A DNA stretch of 64,000 nt from Thermoanaerobacterium sp. PSU-2 (GCF_002102475.1 NZ_MSQD01000009.1:62001-126000); one strand, 5' to 3'. Shown: positions 18,677 through 28,326, counted from the first letter of the stretch. Notes: a model not told the origin generated them from the sequence alone. Translations and numbers: made by a program.

Positions 18677-21600
18677 TTAATCAATCTCTGGACTTTTTAA
18701 TGACTGCACCATATCGACTTTCTTAAGCTGGAAGTGCACTACGACGCTTACGAGAATAGAAAATCCCATTGTGATAAGTGCAGAATACAAAAAGCTCATC
18801 GATTCAATATTTCTTCCAAACATCAATATGTCGACTTCTACGGTTGACATGAGATACCTGTGTAGAAAGACGCCCATCACAAACCCTAATAAAATTCCTA
18901 TGATTGTCAAGATAAAATTCTCTCTCATGACGTACAGAGAAACTTCTTCATCGTAAAATCCCAAAACTTTCATCGTGGCAAGCTCTCTTATCCTTTCGGT
19001 TATATTGATATTTGTCAGATTGTAAAGAACCACAAAAGCAAGCGTACCTGCAGATACAATCAAGACTAATACCACCGACAGCAAATTGTTTACGACGTCC
19101 TGAAACGTCTTTTTAACAGATGAAATAAAATTGACCGTCATTACAGCTTTTGACTTCAATATCTTTTGAGATATTTCATCTTCTTTTGTACTTGAACTAT
19201 CATTGATCTTCGCCAGTATCTCGTTTGATGTCATCTTCTTGTTAAACACTTTCTCATACAAAGATGAGCTCATATAAACGTAATGTTGTAAATAATTCTC
19301 TGCTATGCCATCAATTTTAACTTTCACTTTTCCTCCACTGCCTGTATCCAAGTACATATAGTCGCCATTTCTTACTTTAAGCATATTAGAAAGTTTTTCC
19401 GTTATTACAACTCCATCATCTTTTAGAGGTATCTCTGCACCTGTATTTCTATTTCTCAAGACTATAAAATCTCTAAACTTGTTTTTATCTCCTGTGACGA
19501 CGAGAAATGCAGTCTTTTTCACATTTCCTTTTATAGCATCAATGCTGGATTGATTAAGCATAATGCTTTCTTTTATATTTTTGTCATTATTTATAGCATT
19601 TGTAAGCTCATTTAGATCTTCTTTAGAAGCGTCACTTTTAAAGGTCGTTATCATCTGATATTTGAAGATTTCATTGAACTGCTTAGAAACAATGATATTT
19701 ATTGAGTCTCTTATTCCAAATCCAGTAAGTAGCAGTGCAGTGCATCCACCTATTCCTATTACAGTCATTAAAAATCTTCTTTTGTATCTAAATATGTTTC
19801 TGGCAGTCACTTTCTGCATAAAATCCAGTCGAGACCAAATAAATCTCATGTTTTCCAGTAGAACCCTTTTACCTGCTATAGGCGCTTTAAGTCTCATTAG
19901 CGATGCAGGGACTTCTCTCAGATCATTAAAACACACAAGCGCTGCAACAGCCGTAGTGGAAACAAGTGCAGCAAAAATCCCCACAAAAGCATAATATGAA
20001 TTAAATTCTGTAATCACAGGTGGCAGTGTATACATCATCCCGTACGCATTGAAAATTATCCTCGGCAATATGTTGAAACCCAAAAGCAAACCAGCAAATC
20101 CGCCTAATATTGTGGCAACAGATGAATAAATGACAAATTTGAGCATTATGGAAAGTCTGCCATAACCTAAAGCTTTTAAAATTCCCATCTGGGTCCTCTG
20201 TTCTTCCACCATCCTGGTCATAGAAGTTAAACTTACTAAAGCCGCAACCAAGAAAAAGATGGTCGGAAATACATTGCCTAATGCTTTTATCCTGTCTGCT
20301 TCGTCCCCGTACTCCACATAACCTATGTTAGATTTTCTATCTAATATATACCATGTAGGCTTTTTTAAATCTTTAAGTTTCTCTTCCGAGGATGCAATTT
20401 TGGCTTTTGCTTCACTTATCTCTTTATCGAATTCTGCTTTATTAGCCTCATATTTCTTATAATTATCATTAAGCTTTAAGAAGGCATCATTTAGCTGTTT
20501 TGCTGCATTATCTATTTGCATTTGACCTTGAATCTTGGCTTTGCTTAAAGCCAATTCCTGTTCTTTTATGTTTTCCTGTGAAGCAGCTAATTGTGCTTTG
20601 GCACTTTCAAGCTGCGATCTCTTTTCACTTAATTGCGCCATATTCTCATCTAATGCTTTTTTGCTGGCATTAAGTTCATCTATTTGTTTTGATACACTTG
20701 CGATTTGTGCATTTAATTCATCTACCTTTGGTTTTAGCTGATCTTTCAAAGATGGGTTATTGCTTATCTCAAAATTCAATTGATTTAGGGAACTATTAAG
20801 TTCGTCGTACGTCGAACTTAATTTTTTCATGTTTTCATCGTAATTTAATTCTTTTTCTTTTGCCTGTATCTCAGCTTCTGCATTGTTTAATTCTATCTCA
20901 TTTTGTGATATATTGGCTTGAGAATTAGCAATCTGATTTTTCCCATCGTCAATTTTTTTCTGGTTTAAAGCCATTTGCTCATTAAAACTGGCTTGTTTTT
21001 TGTTTAACTGGATTTGAGAATTTTGAAGTGTAATTTTTGTCTCATCAAGCTTTGCTTTGGCATCAGCCAATTCTTTATTGTATTTAGCTTCTTTGTCTTC
21101 AAGCTCTTTCTTAGCATCATCGATTTCCTTTTGTGCTTTACTTCTAATTTCTTCATATCTAACTTCGCTTCGGATTTTACTCAATTTTATTAAATCATCT
21201 TTTACAGGTTGAATGAAATTGTAGTATTCATCTGAAAATGTGGAAAATTTTTTTGCACCATCTACCAGCACATCTATTTCAGTGTAGGCATCCATTGAAA
21301 AATCAGAATTAGGTACCATCATAAAAGCCTGTATCTGGCCATTTCCCACATTGCTGGAACCTCTATCTCTTGATATATAATAAGGCGTTTCGACTACACC
21401 TACTATCTTGAATTTTTTGTTTTTTATATTGTCTTGATTTTGAGAATCCAAATTTATAGTTACAGTATCGCCTATTGAAAATCCTAAATCTTTAAGGAAT
21501 TTTGTCTCCACCACACACTCAGAATTGTTTTCAGGAAACCTGCCTTCTAAAAGTTTAGGTTTATTTACATAATTTTTATCATTCTTAATTTTAACTGGAT

Positions 21601-21928
21601 CTACACTTATGACTTTTACTACAAACCCCTTATTATTTTTATCAACAACAGCATCAACTGTGTAAAATGGGTATGCCGATAGTACACCTTTTACAGATTT
21701 GATGCTATTCAAATCATCACTTGTAAGACCCATTGTAGATAAAATTTGTACATCAAACAAATTATAATCAGCAGCGTATTTTGAGGCAGTAAGCTTCATG
21801 TCTTGGCTGGCAGCTTTTATTCCACCAAAAACACCTACTCCCATCAACACGATGAAAAACAATGATAAAAATCTTTTTCTCGTATTAGATATTTCTCTAA
21901 ATATGTCTTTCATCAAAGATTTTCCCAT
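18677..21928 (-). CDS. ABC transporter permease, FtsX/MacB family, with long periplasm-side coiled coil
   Basis: This 1083-aa permease has an N-terminal helix, a large extracytoplasmic part, two FtsX-type three-helix blocks (about 555-680 and 955-1070) and a second extracytoplasmic domain. Residues about 255-525 form an almost uninterrupted alanine/lysine/glutamate-rich coiled coil (for example AEIQAKEKELN). Such permeases usually act with a LolD-like ATPase in peptide resistance, lipoprotein handling or envelope signalling. The ATG abuts the TAA of the ATPase gene. Export substrate is unknown. Confidence 0.88.
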   Translation of the reverse strand: MGKSLMKDIFREISNTRKRFLSLFFIVLMGVGVFGGIKAASQDMKLTASKYAADYNLFDVQILSTMGLTSDDLNSIKSVKGVLSAYPFYTVDAVVDKNNKGFVVKVISVDPVKIKNDKNYVNKPKLLEGRFPENNSECVVETKFLKDLGFSIGDTVTINLDSQNQDNIKNKKFKIVGVVETPYYISRDRGSSNVGNGQIQAFMMVPNSDFSMDAYTEIDVLVDGAKKFSTFSDEYYNFIQPVKDDLIKLSKIRSEVRYEEIRSKAQKEIDDAKKELEDKEAKYNKELADAKAKLDETKITLQNSQIQLNKKQASFNEQMALNQKKIDDGKNQIANSQANISQNEIELNNAEAEIQAKEKELNYDENMKKLSSTYDELNSSLNQLNFEISNNPSLKDQLKPKVDELNAQIASVSKQIDELNASKKALDENMAQLSEKRSQLESAKAQLAASQENIKEQELALSKAKIQGQMQIDNAAKQLNDAFLKLNDNYKKYEANKAEFDKEISEAKAKIASSEEKLKDLKKPTWYILDRKSNIGYVEYGDEADRIKALGNVFPTIFFLVAALVSLTSMTRMVEEQRTQMGILKALGYGRLSIMLKFVIYSSVATILGGFAGLLLGFNILPRIIFNAYGMMYTLPPVITEFNSYYAFVGIFAALVSTTAVAALVCFNDLREVPASLMRLKAPIAGKRVLLENMRFIWSRLDFMQKVTARNIFRYKRRFLMTVIGIGGCTALLLTGFGIRDSINIIVSKQFNEIFKYQMITTFKSDASKEDLNELTNAINNDKNIKESIMLNQSSIDAIKGNVKKTAFLVVTGDKNKFRDFIVLRNRNTGAEIPLKDDGVVITEKLSNMLKVRNGDYMYLDTGSGGKVKVKIDGIAENYLQHYVYMSSSLYEKVFNKKMTSNEILAKINDSSSTKEDEISQKILKSKAVMTVNFISSVKKTFQDVVNNLLSVVLVLIVSAGTLAFVVLYNLTNINITERIRELATMKVLGFYDEEVSLYVMRENFILTIIGILLGFVMGVFLHRYLMSTVEVDILMFGRNIESMSFLYSALITMGFSILVSVVVHFQLKKVDMVQSLKSPEID

Positions 21929-22639
21929 TTACCATTCTATCCTTTCTATAGGCACTGGAGAATCATTAATAGACATCTTATCTATGCTGCCATTTCTAAG
22001 GCTTATAACTTTATCCGCCATTGGTGCAATCGCTTTATTGTGGGTTATTATTATGATGGTCATTCCTAATCTCCTGCATGTATCGTGTAATAGCTTTAAA
22101 ATTGCCCTGCCAGTCTTATAGTCTAATGCCCCTGTTGGTTCATCACATAATAACAATTTAGGGTTTTTAGCCAATGCTCTGGCTATAGCCACCCTTTGCT
22201 GCTCACCACCTGATAATTGGGAAGGAAAATTATTTAACCTTTCAGAAAGTCCTACATCTCTAAGCACTTCTACAGGATCCATTGGATTATCGCAGATGTC
22301 CGTTGCCAGTTCTACATTCTCTAAAGCAGTAAGATTGGGGACCAGATTGTAAAATTGAAACACAAACCCAATATCTTTTCTGCGGTAAGTCGTCAATTGT
22401 CGCTGATTGTACTTGCTTATGTCATTTCCATCTACAATTATTTCACCCTCATCACAAGTATCCATTCCACCAAGCATATTAAGAACTGTCGTCTTACCTG
22501 CCCCACTCTCACCTACTATAACTGTAAATTCCCCTTTATCTATATTGAAACTTACTCCAGATACAGCAGTAATGGTTATTTCTCCCATCCTATACCTTTT
22601 TACAAGGTTTTTAACTTCTACAAAGTTTCCCATTAACAT
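21929..22639 (-). CDS. ABC transporter ATPase, LolD/MacB type
   Basis: It energises the adjacent FtsX-type permease. Walker A is GESGAGKTT, the Q-loop region is [17 protein letters not shown], the signature is [15 protein letters not shown], Walker B is [12 protein letters not shown], and the switch histidine is in IIITHN. Length 236 aa is normal. Two ATGs (22639 and 22633) are possible; the second is better spaced from GGGAG. Expression is probably controlled by the TetR regulator encoded next upstream. Confidence 0.93.
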   Translation of the reverse strand: MLMGNFVEVKNLVKRYRMGEITITAVSGVSFNIDKGEFTVIVGESGAGKTTVLNMLGGMDTCDEGEIIVDGNDISKYNQRQLTTYRRKDIGFVFQFYNLVPNLTALENVELATDICDNPMDPVEVLRDVGLSERLNNFPSQLSGGEQQRVAIARALAKNPKLLLCDEPTGALDYKTGRAILKLLHDTCRRLGMTIIIITHNKAIAPMADKVISLRNGSIDKMSINDSPVPIERIEW

Positions 22640-22657
22640 CTACTCCCATTTATATGA

Positions 22658-22673
22658 TTAAACAACTGTTTAA
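22658..22673 (-). promoter_or_regulatory. TetR-type operator palindrome before the ABC exporter
   Basis: The inverted repeat TTAAACA-AC-TGTTTAA lies between the promoter and the ATPase start. AAACA-N2-TGTTT palindromes are common TetR/AcrR-family operators. A 19/21 match including flanks occurs at 39635-39655. Confidence 0.65.
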
Positions 22674-22686
22674 AATACTTGTTTTA

Positions 22687-22715
22687 AGTTTAGCACAATA
22701 AGACTATTTAATCAA
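22687..22715 (-). promoter_or_regulatory. Candidate promoter of the ABC exporter operon
   Basis: On the minus strand TTGATT and TAAACT are 17 bases apart; the predicted start (about 22680) puts the palindrome at about +7 to +22. Confidence 0.45.
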
Positions 22716-22755
22716 TATTCTATGTCTAAAAAGCAAAAAAATGACAATAGAACAT

Positions 22756-23358
22756 TTACCTTAAAATACTTTCTATTAAAAGCACTAAGTACTGTCTTAA
22801 TTCTTCAGAATCGCTTATATTTAAAATGCTTTTTTCATCACCATAAATACTCACTACAACGTGATTTATGACAGTACCCAAAATTCCTGAAAAAAGCTGC
22901 AGATATTTGAAATTTAAAACTCTACTGTCTTCTATTTTTGTTATGTCTTTAATAATATTTTCAACTATCTTTTGTACTTCATCATTAAAATATATCTTTT
23001 TAATTATTACTGGATTGTAACTTTTATCATCATGTGTCAGTTTAACAATTATGGAAATCAATGCCGGATATTTGTACATGTACTCTATTAAATTTAGTGC
23101 CCACTTAAAAATCCTATTTTGAGGTGTCAAAGTTGTATCCAATAAAATATCATAACCTGATTTTAAAAGTTTCTCTGCGTAGTAGTTCTCTACTTCTTTT
23201 AGCAGGTTATTTTTATTGCCGAAGTAGTAATTTATGGACGCGACATTAACACCAGCTTTTTCAGTAATCTCTCTGATTGTCGCCTCTCCTTTCATGCCAA
23301 CTATGTCAATCGTCGCATTTAAAATCTTTTCTTTTGTTTCCAATTGTTCCCCATTCAT
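22756..23358 (-). CDS. TetR/AcrR-family transcriptional regulator
   Basis: The N-terminal helix-turn-helix is clear: KEKILNATIDIVGMKG, then ATIREITEKAGVNVASINYYFGNKNNLL, the usual TetR recognition helix. The C-terminal ligand domain is variable. At 200 aa the length is typical. Its position directly before the ABC exporter and the palindrome in that promoter suggest it represses the exporter. The effector is unknown. Confidence 0.9.
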   Translation of the reverse strand: MNGEQLETKEKILNATIDIVGMKGEATIREITEKAGVNVASINYYFGNKNNLLKEVENYYAEKLLKSGYDILLDTTLTPQNRIFKWALNLIEYMYKYPALISIIVKLTHDDKSYNPVIIKKIYFNDEVQKIVENIIKDITKIEDSRVLNFKYLQLFSGILGTVINHVVVSIYGDEKSILNISDSEELRQYLVLLIESILR

Positions 23359-23390
23359 CAGTATCCACTCTCTCTCTAAAATCTAAAAAT

Positions 23391-23419
23391 ATAGTATCAT
23401 AATGTAAAACTGTGTTCAA
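23391..23419 (-). promoter_or_regulatory. Promoter of the tetR-like gene
   Basis: TTGAAC and TACTAT are separated by 17 bases on the minus strand, about 35 bases before the start codon. Confidence 0.6.
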
Positions 23420-23457
23420 TAATTTATATAGTTCCAAAAATTACTTCAAAATAAAGT

Positions 23458-23502
23458 AAAAGTTGTAAATCCATTTTTGTAATATGGACTTACAACCTTT
23501 TT
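23458..23502 (-). terminator. Terminator after the stalk-domain protein gene
   Basis: The stem GTTGTAAGTCCAT / ATGGATTTACAAC (one mismatch) has a short loop and T-rich flank on the minus strand, 10 bases past the stop. Confidence 0.8.
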
Positions 23503-23512
23503 CGTATGACGA

Positions 23513-24163
23513 TTAATCCTGTTCACCATATACACTATTTGTCACCGTATCATCAGAACCATAGACATCTTGCGATACAGTGTCATTTGTCTGTCCATAA
23601 ACGCTTTGCGATACTGTACTACCTTGTTGATTTCCATCTTCTATATCGACATCGCCTGTTTTATCGTCATAATTGATATTTACTCCAAGTGTTTCTGCTA
23701 TAAACCTTATGGGCACAAAAGTCCTATTGCTTATTTCCATTGCTGGCATGCTTAAAGTCACTTCGCTGCCGTTGACATACACTTTTGATCCATTTAAGTC
23801 AAATACAATTGTCGTACCACCTTTTGTTATAGTAACAGTATTTGTTGCAGCATCCCAATTTACATTTGCTCCTAAGCTTTCAACAACAGCTCTGACTGGA
23901 ATAAGCATGGTACCGCTTTTGATTACAGGAGGAACATCAAACTTGATTTCTCTACCTTTTGCTCTGACTTTTCCATGATAAAACGTGTAATTTACTTCTT
24001 TACTTTTACCAAAAGATACTTCTTCTCTACTTTCACTTTTTACAGTTATTGCACTTTCCTGTCTTAAAGCATTTCTGTGATTTTCCCTCGGTTTTGCCGC
24101 AACAAGCGATACAGAACCTATAACAATCGCCGCTGAAAGTGCAAATGCCACTATCTTTTTCAC
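23513..24163 (-). CDS. Secreted copper-amine-oxidase N-terminal (stalk) domain protein with C-terminal repeats
   Basis: A signal peptide (MKKIVAFALSAAIVIGSVSLVAA) is followed by a basic linker and two stalk-type repeats: IPVRAVVESLGANVNWDAAT and VPIRFIAETLGVNINYDDKT. This domain is common in secreted or wall-associated Clostridia proteins and is not itself an oxidase. The C-terminal 34 residues contain three near-copies of TVSQSVYG (SVYG, DVYG, SVYG). The gene stands alone between terminators. Function is unknown; an extracellular binding or assembly role is a guess. Confidence 0.8.
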   Translation of the reverse strand: MKKIVAFALSAAIVIGSVSLVAAKPRENHRNALRQESAITVKSESREEVSFGKSKEVNYTFYHGKVRAKGREIKFDVPPVIKSGTMLIPVRAVVESLGANVNWDAATNTVTITKGGTTIVFDLNGSKVYVNGSEVTLSMPAMEISNRTFVPIRFIAETLGVNINYDDKTGDVDIEDGNQQGSTVSQSVYGQTNDTVSQDVYGSDDTVTNSVYGEQD

Positions 24164-24220
24164 ACTATCACCTCCTCTTAATTTAATATTCGGTTAAAAA
24201 ATTTTTTTCTTAAGCCGTAA

Positions 24221-24268
24221 AAAATCATCCACCATGTCGTCTTACTATCGACATTAGTGGATGATTTT
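24221..24268 (-). terminator. Terminator after the NodB deacetylase gene
   Basis: The stem pairs AAAATCATCCAC with GTGGATGATTTT, with an inner ATGTCG/CGACAT stem and a run of T on the minus strand. Confidence 0.88.
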
Positions 24269-24277
24269 AAATAAATG

Positions 24278-25084
24278 TTATTTCAATAACTTCGTCTCAC
24301 CAGAATCTATCTTCACTGCTTCACCGTCTACTCCAATCCATACAGGTATTGCTGATGGATTATATACAATGCTGCCATCAGCGCTAAATTTTAAGCTTTT
24401 TAGTGCATTTATATAATTCACAATTTCAATATTTGTAGCGTACCAAACATCTTCGTCAAATGATGCCATCTTGCAAAATTCTTCTATCAAATCCCAATTG
24501 CCATTTCTCTCAAATTCGAAGCTGTGTCCCCAAACATAGAATAAAGGCATTTGCTCCCACGCTGGCACATTTTTAAAGTCATTAAGCTTTCCTATTACAT
24601 TTTGATCATGGTGACACGTTGGATGCCATTCTAAAAAGTCATTTGGTATTCTAAAGCTTCTTGTAGAATTAACAGTCCTTGAATACTCAATTCCAAATGA
24701 TTTAAGCTCTTTTGCCAAAGCATGACTGTAATCGCCAAATGGATATGCCATACCTCGTACCTGATAGCCCACCAATGCCTCAAGATTCTTTCTATCTTCC
24801 ATTATTTGATACACCAATTCTTCCTTTGATATTAAGGTAAGGTACGGGTGGTCTACTGTATGGACAGCAACTTCATGTCCTTCATATAGTTTCTTTATTT
24901 CTTCTTTTGATACATAAGGTTCAGAGTCAAACATACCTGAATTAAGATTGAACGTCCCTTTTATGCCGTATTTATTGAAGATTTCAACCAATTTTCTGTC
25001 GTAAACCTGTCCATCGTCATAGCTCATAGTCAATGCTTTTCTTTTGCCGTTAGGGTAATAATCAAAGCGTATTCTCACTTTCAT
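24278..25084 (-). CDS. NodB-fold polysaccharide/oligosaccharide deacetylase, cytoplasmic
   Basis: It is a metal-dependent deacetylase of the CE4/NodB fold. The catalytic-base motif is MSYDDG and the metal ligands are in HTVDHPYL (HxxxH, preceded by EVAV). AYPFGDYS is motif 3. There is no signal peptide, and the protein is 268 aa. It is the last gene of the two-permease operon, so it may remove acetyl groups from imported xylo-oligosaccharides, alongside the CE7 esterase encoded 19 kb away. Substrate is inferred from context only. AAAGGAG lies 5 bases before ATG 25084. Confidence 0.85.
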   Translation of the reverse strand: MKVRIRFDYYPNGKRKALTMSYDDGQVYDRKLVEIFNKYGIKGTFNLNSGMFDSEPYVSKEEIKKLYEGHEVAVHTVDHPYLTLISKEELVYQIMEDRKNLEALVGYQVRGMAYPFGDYSHALAKELKSFGIEYSRTVNSTRSFRIPNDFLEWHPTCHHDQNVIGKLNDFKNVPAWEQMPLFYVWGHSFEFERNGNWDLIEEFCKMASFDEDVWYATNIEIVNYINALKSLKFSADGSIVYNPSAIPVWIGVDGEAVKIDSGETKLLK

Positions 25085-25131
25085 TATCTCCTTTTCAAAA
25101 TTTCTATCCTAAGCAACCTCTGTATATAATT

Positions 25132-25992
25132 TTACCCCTTTACAGCTCCTACTACAAGGCTCTTTTGCACCTGTTCGCTAAGCAAGACATATATTAAAAT
25201 TGTAGGAATCGTAGCGATTACAAGTCCAGCACCTATAGGACCCCATTCCGTCTGGTATTGTCCAGATAGGGACATTATACCGACTGTCAATGTCTTTATG
25301 GCATCGCTGTTTATAAAAGTATTCGCAAACATAAGCTCATTCCACGTCGACAAATAGGTAAAGATCGCTATTGTCGCCAATGCAGGCCTTATAAGCGGCA
25401 GTATGATGTAATAAAACGACTTATATATGCTGCATCCATCTAAAAAAGCAGATTCTTCAAGTTCTTTTGGTATCGTATAGAGAAATCCAGTCAAAATAAA
25501 TATGCCCATCGGTATAGCAAATGCCACATAAGGTATCACTAACGATGCATACGTGTTAAGCAAGTTCAAATTTTTCAATATTATAAAGAGTGGAAGCAGT
25601 GTAGCGTGTATCGGCACCATCATACCCGTCAAAAATATGGTTAAAACCAATTTGCTGTACTTCCATTTCATCCTTACGATGGCATAAGCACTTGTTGCAA
25701 CTAAAACACTTGATATTACTATGGTCAAAATAGTGACAATAGAGCTATTTATAAAGTACCTGCCTACATTGCCGCTGGACAATGCTTCAGAATAGTTTGA
25801 CCACTGCCATATACGTGGAAAACCTAAAATATTGCCGCCAAAAATTTCAGTATTGTTTTTAACAGAAAACAAAAACAGCCAAAACAATGGGTATAACTGT
25901 ATTATAGCCCAGATAACAAGCATAGCTTCCAATAGGTAAAAACCAATTTTTTTCCCACCGCTTTTATTTTTTTTGTTTGCTACAATCTCCAT
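25132..25992 (-). CDS. Carbohydrate ABC transporter permease (MalG type)
   Basis: This 286-aa protein has six membrane helices and the EAA loop ELEESAFLDGCSIYKSFYYIILPLIRP that docks the ATPase. ATG 25992 is preferred since AAAGGTGG is 8 bases upstream; the longer frame overlaps the preceding gene. It pairs with the MalF-type permease. No ATPase gene is in the operon, so a shared MsmK/UgpC-type ATPase encoded elsewhere must energise it. Confidence 0.92.
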   Translation of the reverse strand: MEIVANKKNKSGGKKIGFYLLEAMLVIWAIIQLYPLFWLFLFSVKNNTEIFGGNILGFPRIWQWSNYSEALSSGNVGRYFINSSIVTILTIVISSVLVATSAYAIVRMKWKYSKLVLTIFLTGMMVPIHATLLPLFIILKNLNLLNTYASLVIPYVAFAIPMGIFILTGFLYTIPKELEESAFLDGCSIYKSFYYIILPLIRPALATIAIFTYLSTWNELMFANTFINSDAIKTLTVGIMSLSGQYQTEWGPIGAGLVIATIPTILIYVLLSEQVQKSLVVGAVKG

Positions 25993-26005
25993 TTTCACAC
26001 CACCT

Positions 26006-26890
26006 TTAATATGCTTCATCTTTTCCAAATAGTTTTTGTATGATAACTGTTCCAATCAGTGATTCCAATATGATAAATATCGCCATAGCACTACCATAAC
26101 CATACTGATATCTAAAGAATATCATGTTGTACATAAGTGTTGATGGCACTTCACTGGCATGAAGCGGTCCACCATTTGTCAAAACGTATATTAAATCAAA
26201 AGCTTTAAAAGAACCAATGACAGCAAATATGACGCAGACTTTTAGTATCGGCTTCATAAGTGGTATTGTTATCCTGAATGCAATCTGCGATTCTGTGGCG
26301 CCATCAATTTTAGCAGCTTCGTATATATCAGTAGGTATAGACTTTGCCGATGCATACATAAGTAGCATGTGATAGCCAATGTACTGCCACAGTATAGGTA
26401 CAAATACTGCCCCAAGGGCCGTCTTAGTATTTCCCAACCATTGATTTGTAAGTGATTGCAGCCCTATCTTAGTCAGTATAAAATTCAAAAGCCCGTAATT
26501 AGGATTGTATATTTTCATCCAAAGTTGTCCTATGACGACAGTGGACAAAATGACCGGAATGAAGTAAACAGTCCTGTAAAACTTCTCGCCTTTAATCCCT
26601 CTTGAGAGAATAAGAGCTAGTAAAAGAGAAATAGGTAGCTGAATGAAAACAGATAACACAGCTAAAATAAATGAATTTTTCACCGAGATAATAAATCCAT
26701 CTGTATTGTTTATAAATAGGTTCTTATAATTTTGAAGCCCAATAAATACCCCTTTGCTGAATCCATCCCATTTTAGCAAACTGTAGTAGAAAGAAAAAAA
26801 TATAGGAAGCAGTACGATAACTAAAAAGACCAAAAAAGCCGGAAACACAAAGAGGAATATAGCCTTTTTATCGCTTAAGATTTTTTCCAT
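26006..26890 (-). CDS. Carbohydrate ABC transporter permease (MalF/UgpA type)
   Basis: This 294-aa protein has six predicted helices and the EAA motif DIYEAAKIDGATESQIAFRITIP. It ends 13 bases before the MalG-type start and has GGAGG 6 bases before ATG 26890. It forms the membrane channel with its neighbour for a sugar oligomer, presumably xylo-oligosaccharide. The binding proteins are encoded upstream beyond a hairpin at 26953-26991. Confidence 0.93.
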   Translation of the reverse strand: MEKILSDKKAIFLFVFPAFLVFLVIVLLPIFFSFYYSLLKWDGFSKGVFIGLQNYKNLFINNTDGFIISVKNSFILAVLSVFIQLPISLLLALILSRGIKGEKFYRTVYFIPVILSTVVIGQLWMKIYNPNYGLLNFILTKIGLQSLTNQWLGNTKTALGAVFVPILWQYIGYHMLLMYASAKSIPTDIYEAAKIDGATESQIAFRITIPLMKPILKVCVIFAVIGSFKAFDLIYVLTNGGPLHASEVPSTLMYNMIFFRYQYGYGSAMAIFIILESLIGTVIIQKLFGKDEAY

Positions 26891-26952
26891 AGGAAACCTC
26901 CTAACAAAAATGATAGAAACAAATAATAGTAACTAATCATTGTATAGCTAAA

Positions 26953-26991
26953 CAATTTCCTGCTAATTATGGATTAATTAGCAGGAAATTG
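26953..26991 (-). terminator. Intercistronic hairpin between binding-protein and permease genes
   Basis: A 16-bp perfect inverted repeat (26953-26968, 26976-26991) lies just past the binding-protein stop. No clean T-run follows, so partial termination or mRNA stabilisation that raises binding protein over permease is more likely than full termination. Confidence 0.7.
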
Positions 26992-27000
26992 AAAATATCA

Positions 27001-28326
27001 TTATTTTCCGTTTATCTTTTGTTGCATCTGTTTTGCATAGTCCTGTGGCGTAATCTGTTTTGCAAACAATTGTGCTACTAAATCTTTATGAATCTGTGCA
27101 GCATCGCCATTAAGATAAATATCCCAAGCAGGAACACTGCCTTTAGCATTTGCAACGATATTATTCATAATCTGAATCTCTAATGGATCAACTTTTGATT
27201 GATCTACACTATCGTATTTCCACTCTGGCAAGCCAGCAGCTATCAAATACTCCATGTCTGATAGTTGTTTTGCAAGGTATTTTGCGGCTTTGACAGCTTC
27301 ATCCTTATGTTTTGAATTTGCACTAACCATTAATGCTCCAACTGAACCTCCAATATACTCTGTAGGATCGCCTTTGCCGCCTTCAATTGTCGGGAATCTT
27401 ACTGCTTCAATCTTGCCTTTTACAAGAGATGATGGGTCTGAATCGAATGCCGCTGCATCGAAATTTCCTCCAAAGTACATAGCAGCTTTTCCTTGATTGA
27501 ATTCTGCTGTGGCTTCATCCCTCGTAAGCCCCATAAATCCAGAATCAAATGCACCTGCATTAACCATGTCTTGAAGCTTCTGAGCTGCATCTACAAATGC
27601 TTGGTTGTCAAATGATGCTTTGCCGTTTAAAGCATCTCTCGTAAGCTGCACACCGCCTTCGCGAAGCGCTATCATATCATAGTACCACATTCCAGGCCAT
27701 TCATCTTTCTCACCTAAAGCAAATGGTGTTATGCCTTTCGACTTAAACGTCTTTATGGCATCAATAAGTTCGCTAAATGTTGTAGGAACCTTTACATTGT
27801 ATTTATCAAAAAGCTCTTTGTTTATATAAAGTACACTTGCTTGTTGATCAAATGGGATACCATATATTTTGCCATCATACGTAACATTATCAAAAGCACC
27901 TGGTAACAATTGATCTTTTGTTCCATCATTTAAATAGCTATCTAATTGGAGAATTTTGCCTGATTCTACAAAAGGTTGTGAAAATCCTCCAGCCCACGTC
28001 TCAAAAATATCTGGTGCTTCATTTGCTGCTATTGCTGTCTTTATCTTCGTCTTGTAAGCATCATTTTCTGTTACGCTTTCTACAATCTGTACATTCGGAT
28101 TTTCTTTATTCCACTGATCGATGATCTCCTTAACTTTTGTTTTTGCTGGTTCACCAGTATATAGATTCCAGAACGTAAGCGTTATCTTTTCAGATGAACC
28201 TGATGACTTCGATGAATTAGAAGCATTAGAGTTATTTGAGTTGTTTGAGCTAGTACCACATGCTGATGCTGAAATAATCAGTACAACCGATAGTAATACT
28301 AGTATGAGTTTTTTAAATCTTTTCAT
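27001..28326 (-). CDS. Sugar-binding lipoprotein of an ABC importer (copy A)
   Basis: The lipoprotein signal has a lipobox at SASAC, followed by a Ser/Asn-rich linker and a periplasmic-binding-protein type 1 domain (ITLTFWNLYTGEPAKTKVKEI; AAMYFGGNFDAAAF). At 441 aa it is normal for cluster B (MalE-like) proteins. ATG 28326 is preferred over the GTG two codons upstream, which sits too close to AAAGGATG. It is nearly identical along most of its length to copy B (28512-29834), so one of the two likely has a shifted ligand range or expression. Confidence 0.92.
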   Translation of the reverse strand: MKRFKKLILVLLSVVLIISASACGTSSNNSNNSNASNSSKSSGSSEKITLTFWNLYTGEPAKTKVKEIIDQWNKENPNVQIVESVTENDAYKTKIKTAIAANEAPDIFETWAGGFSQPFVESGKILQLDSYLNDGTKDQLLPGAFDNVTYDGKIYGIPFDQQASVLYINKELFDKYNVKVPTTFSELIDAIKTFKSKGITPFALGEKDEWPGMWYYDMIALREGGVQLTRDALNGKASFDNQAFVDAAQKLQDMVNAGAFDSGFMGLTRDEATAEFNQGKAAMYFGGNFDAAAFDSDPSSLVKGKIEAVRFPTIEGGKGDPTEYIGGSVGALMVSANSKHKDEAVKAAKYLAKQLSDMEYLIAAGLPEWKYDSVDQSKVDPLEIQIMNNIVANAKGSVPAWDIYLNGDAAQIHKDLVAQLFAKQITPQDYAKQMQQKINGK

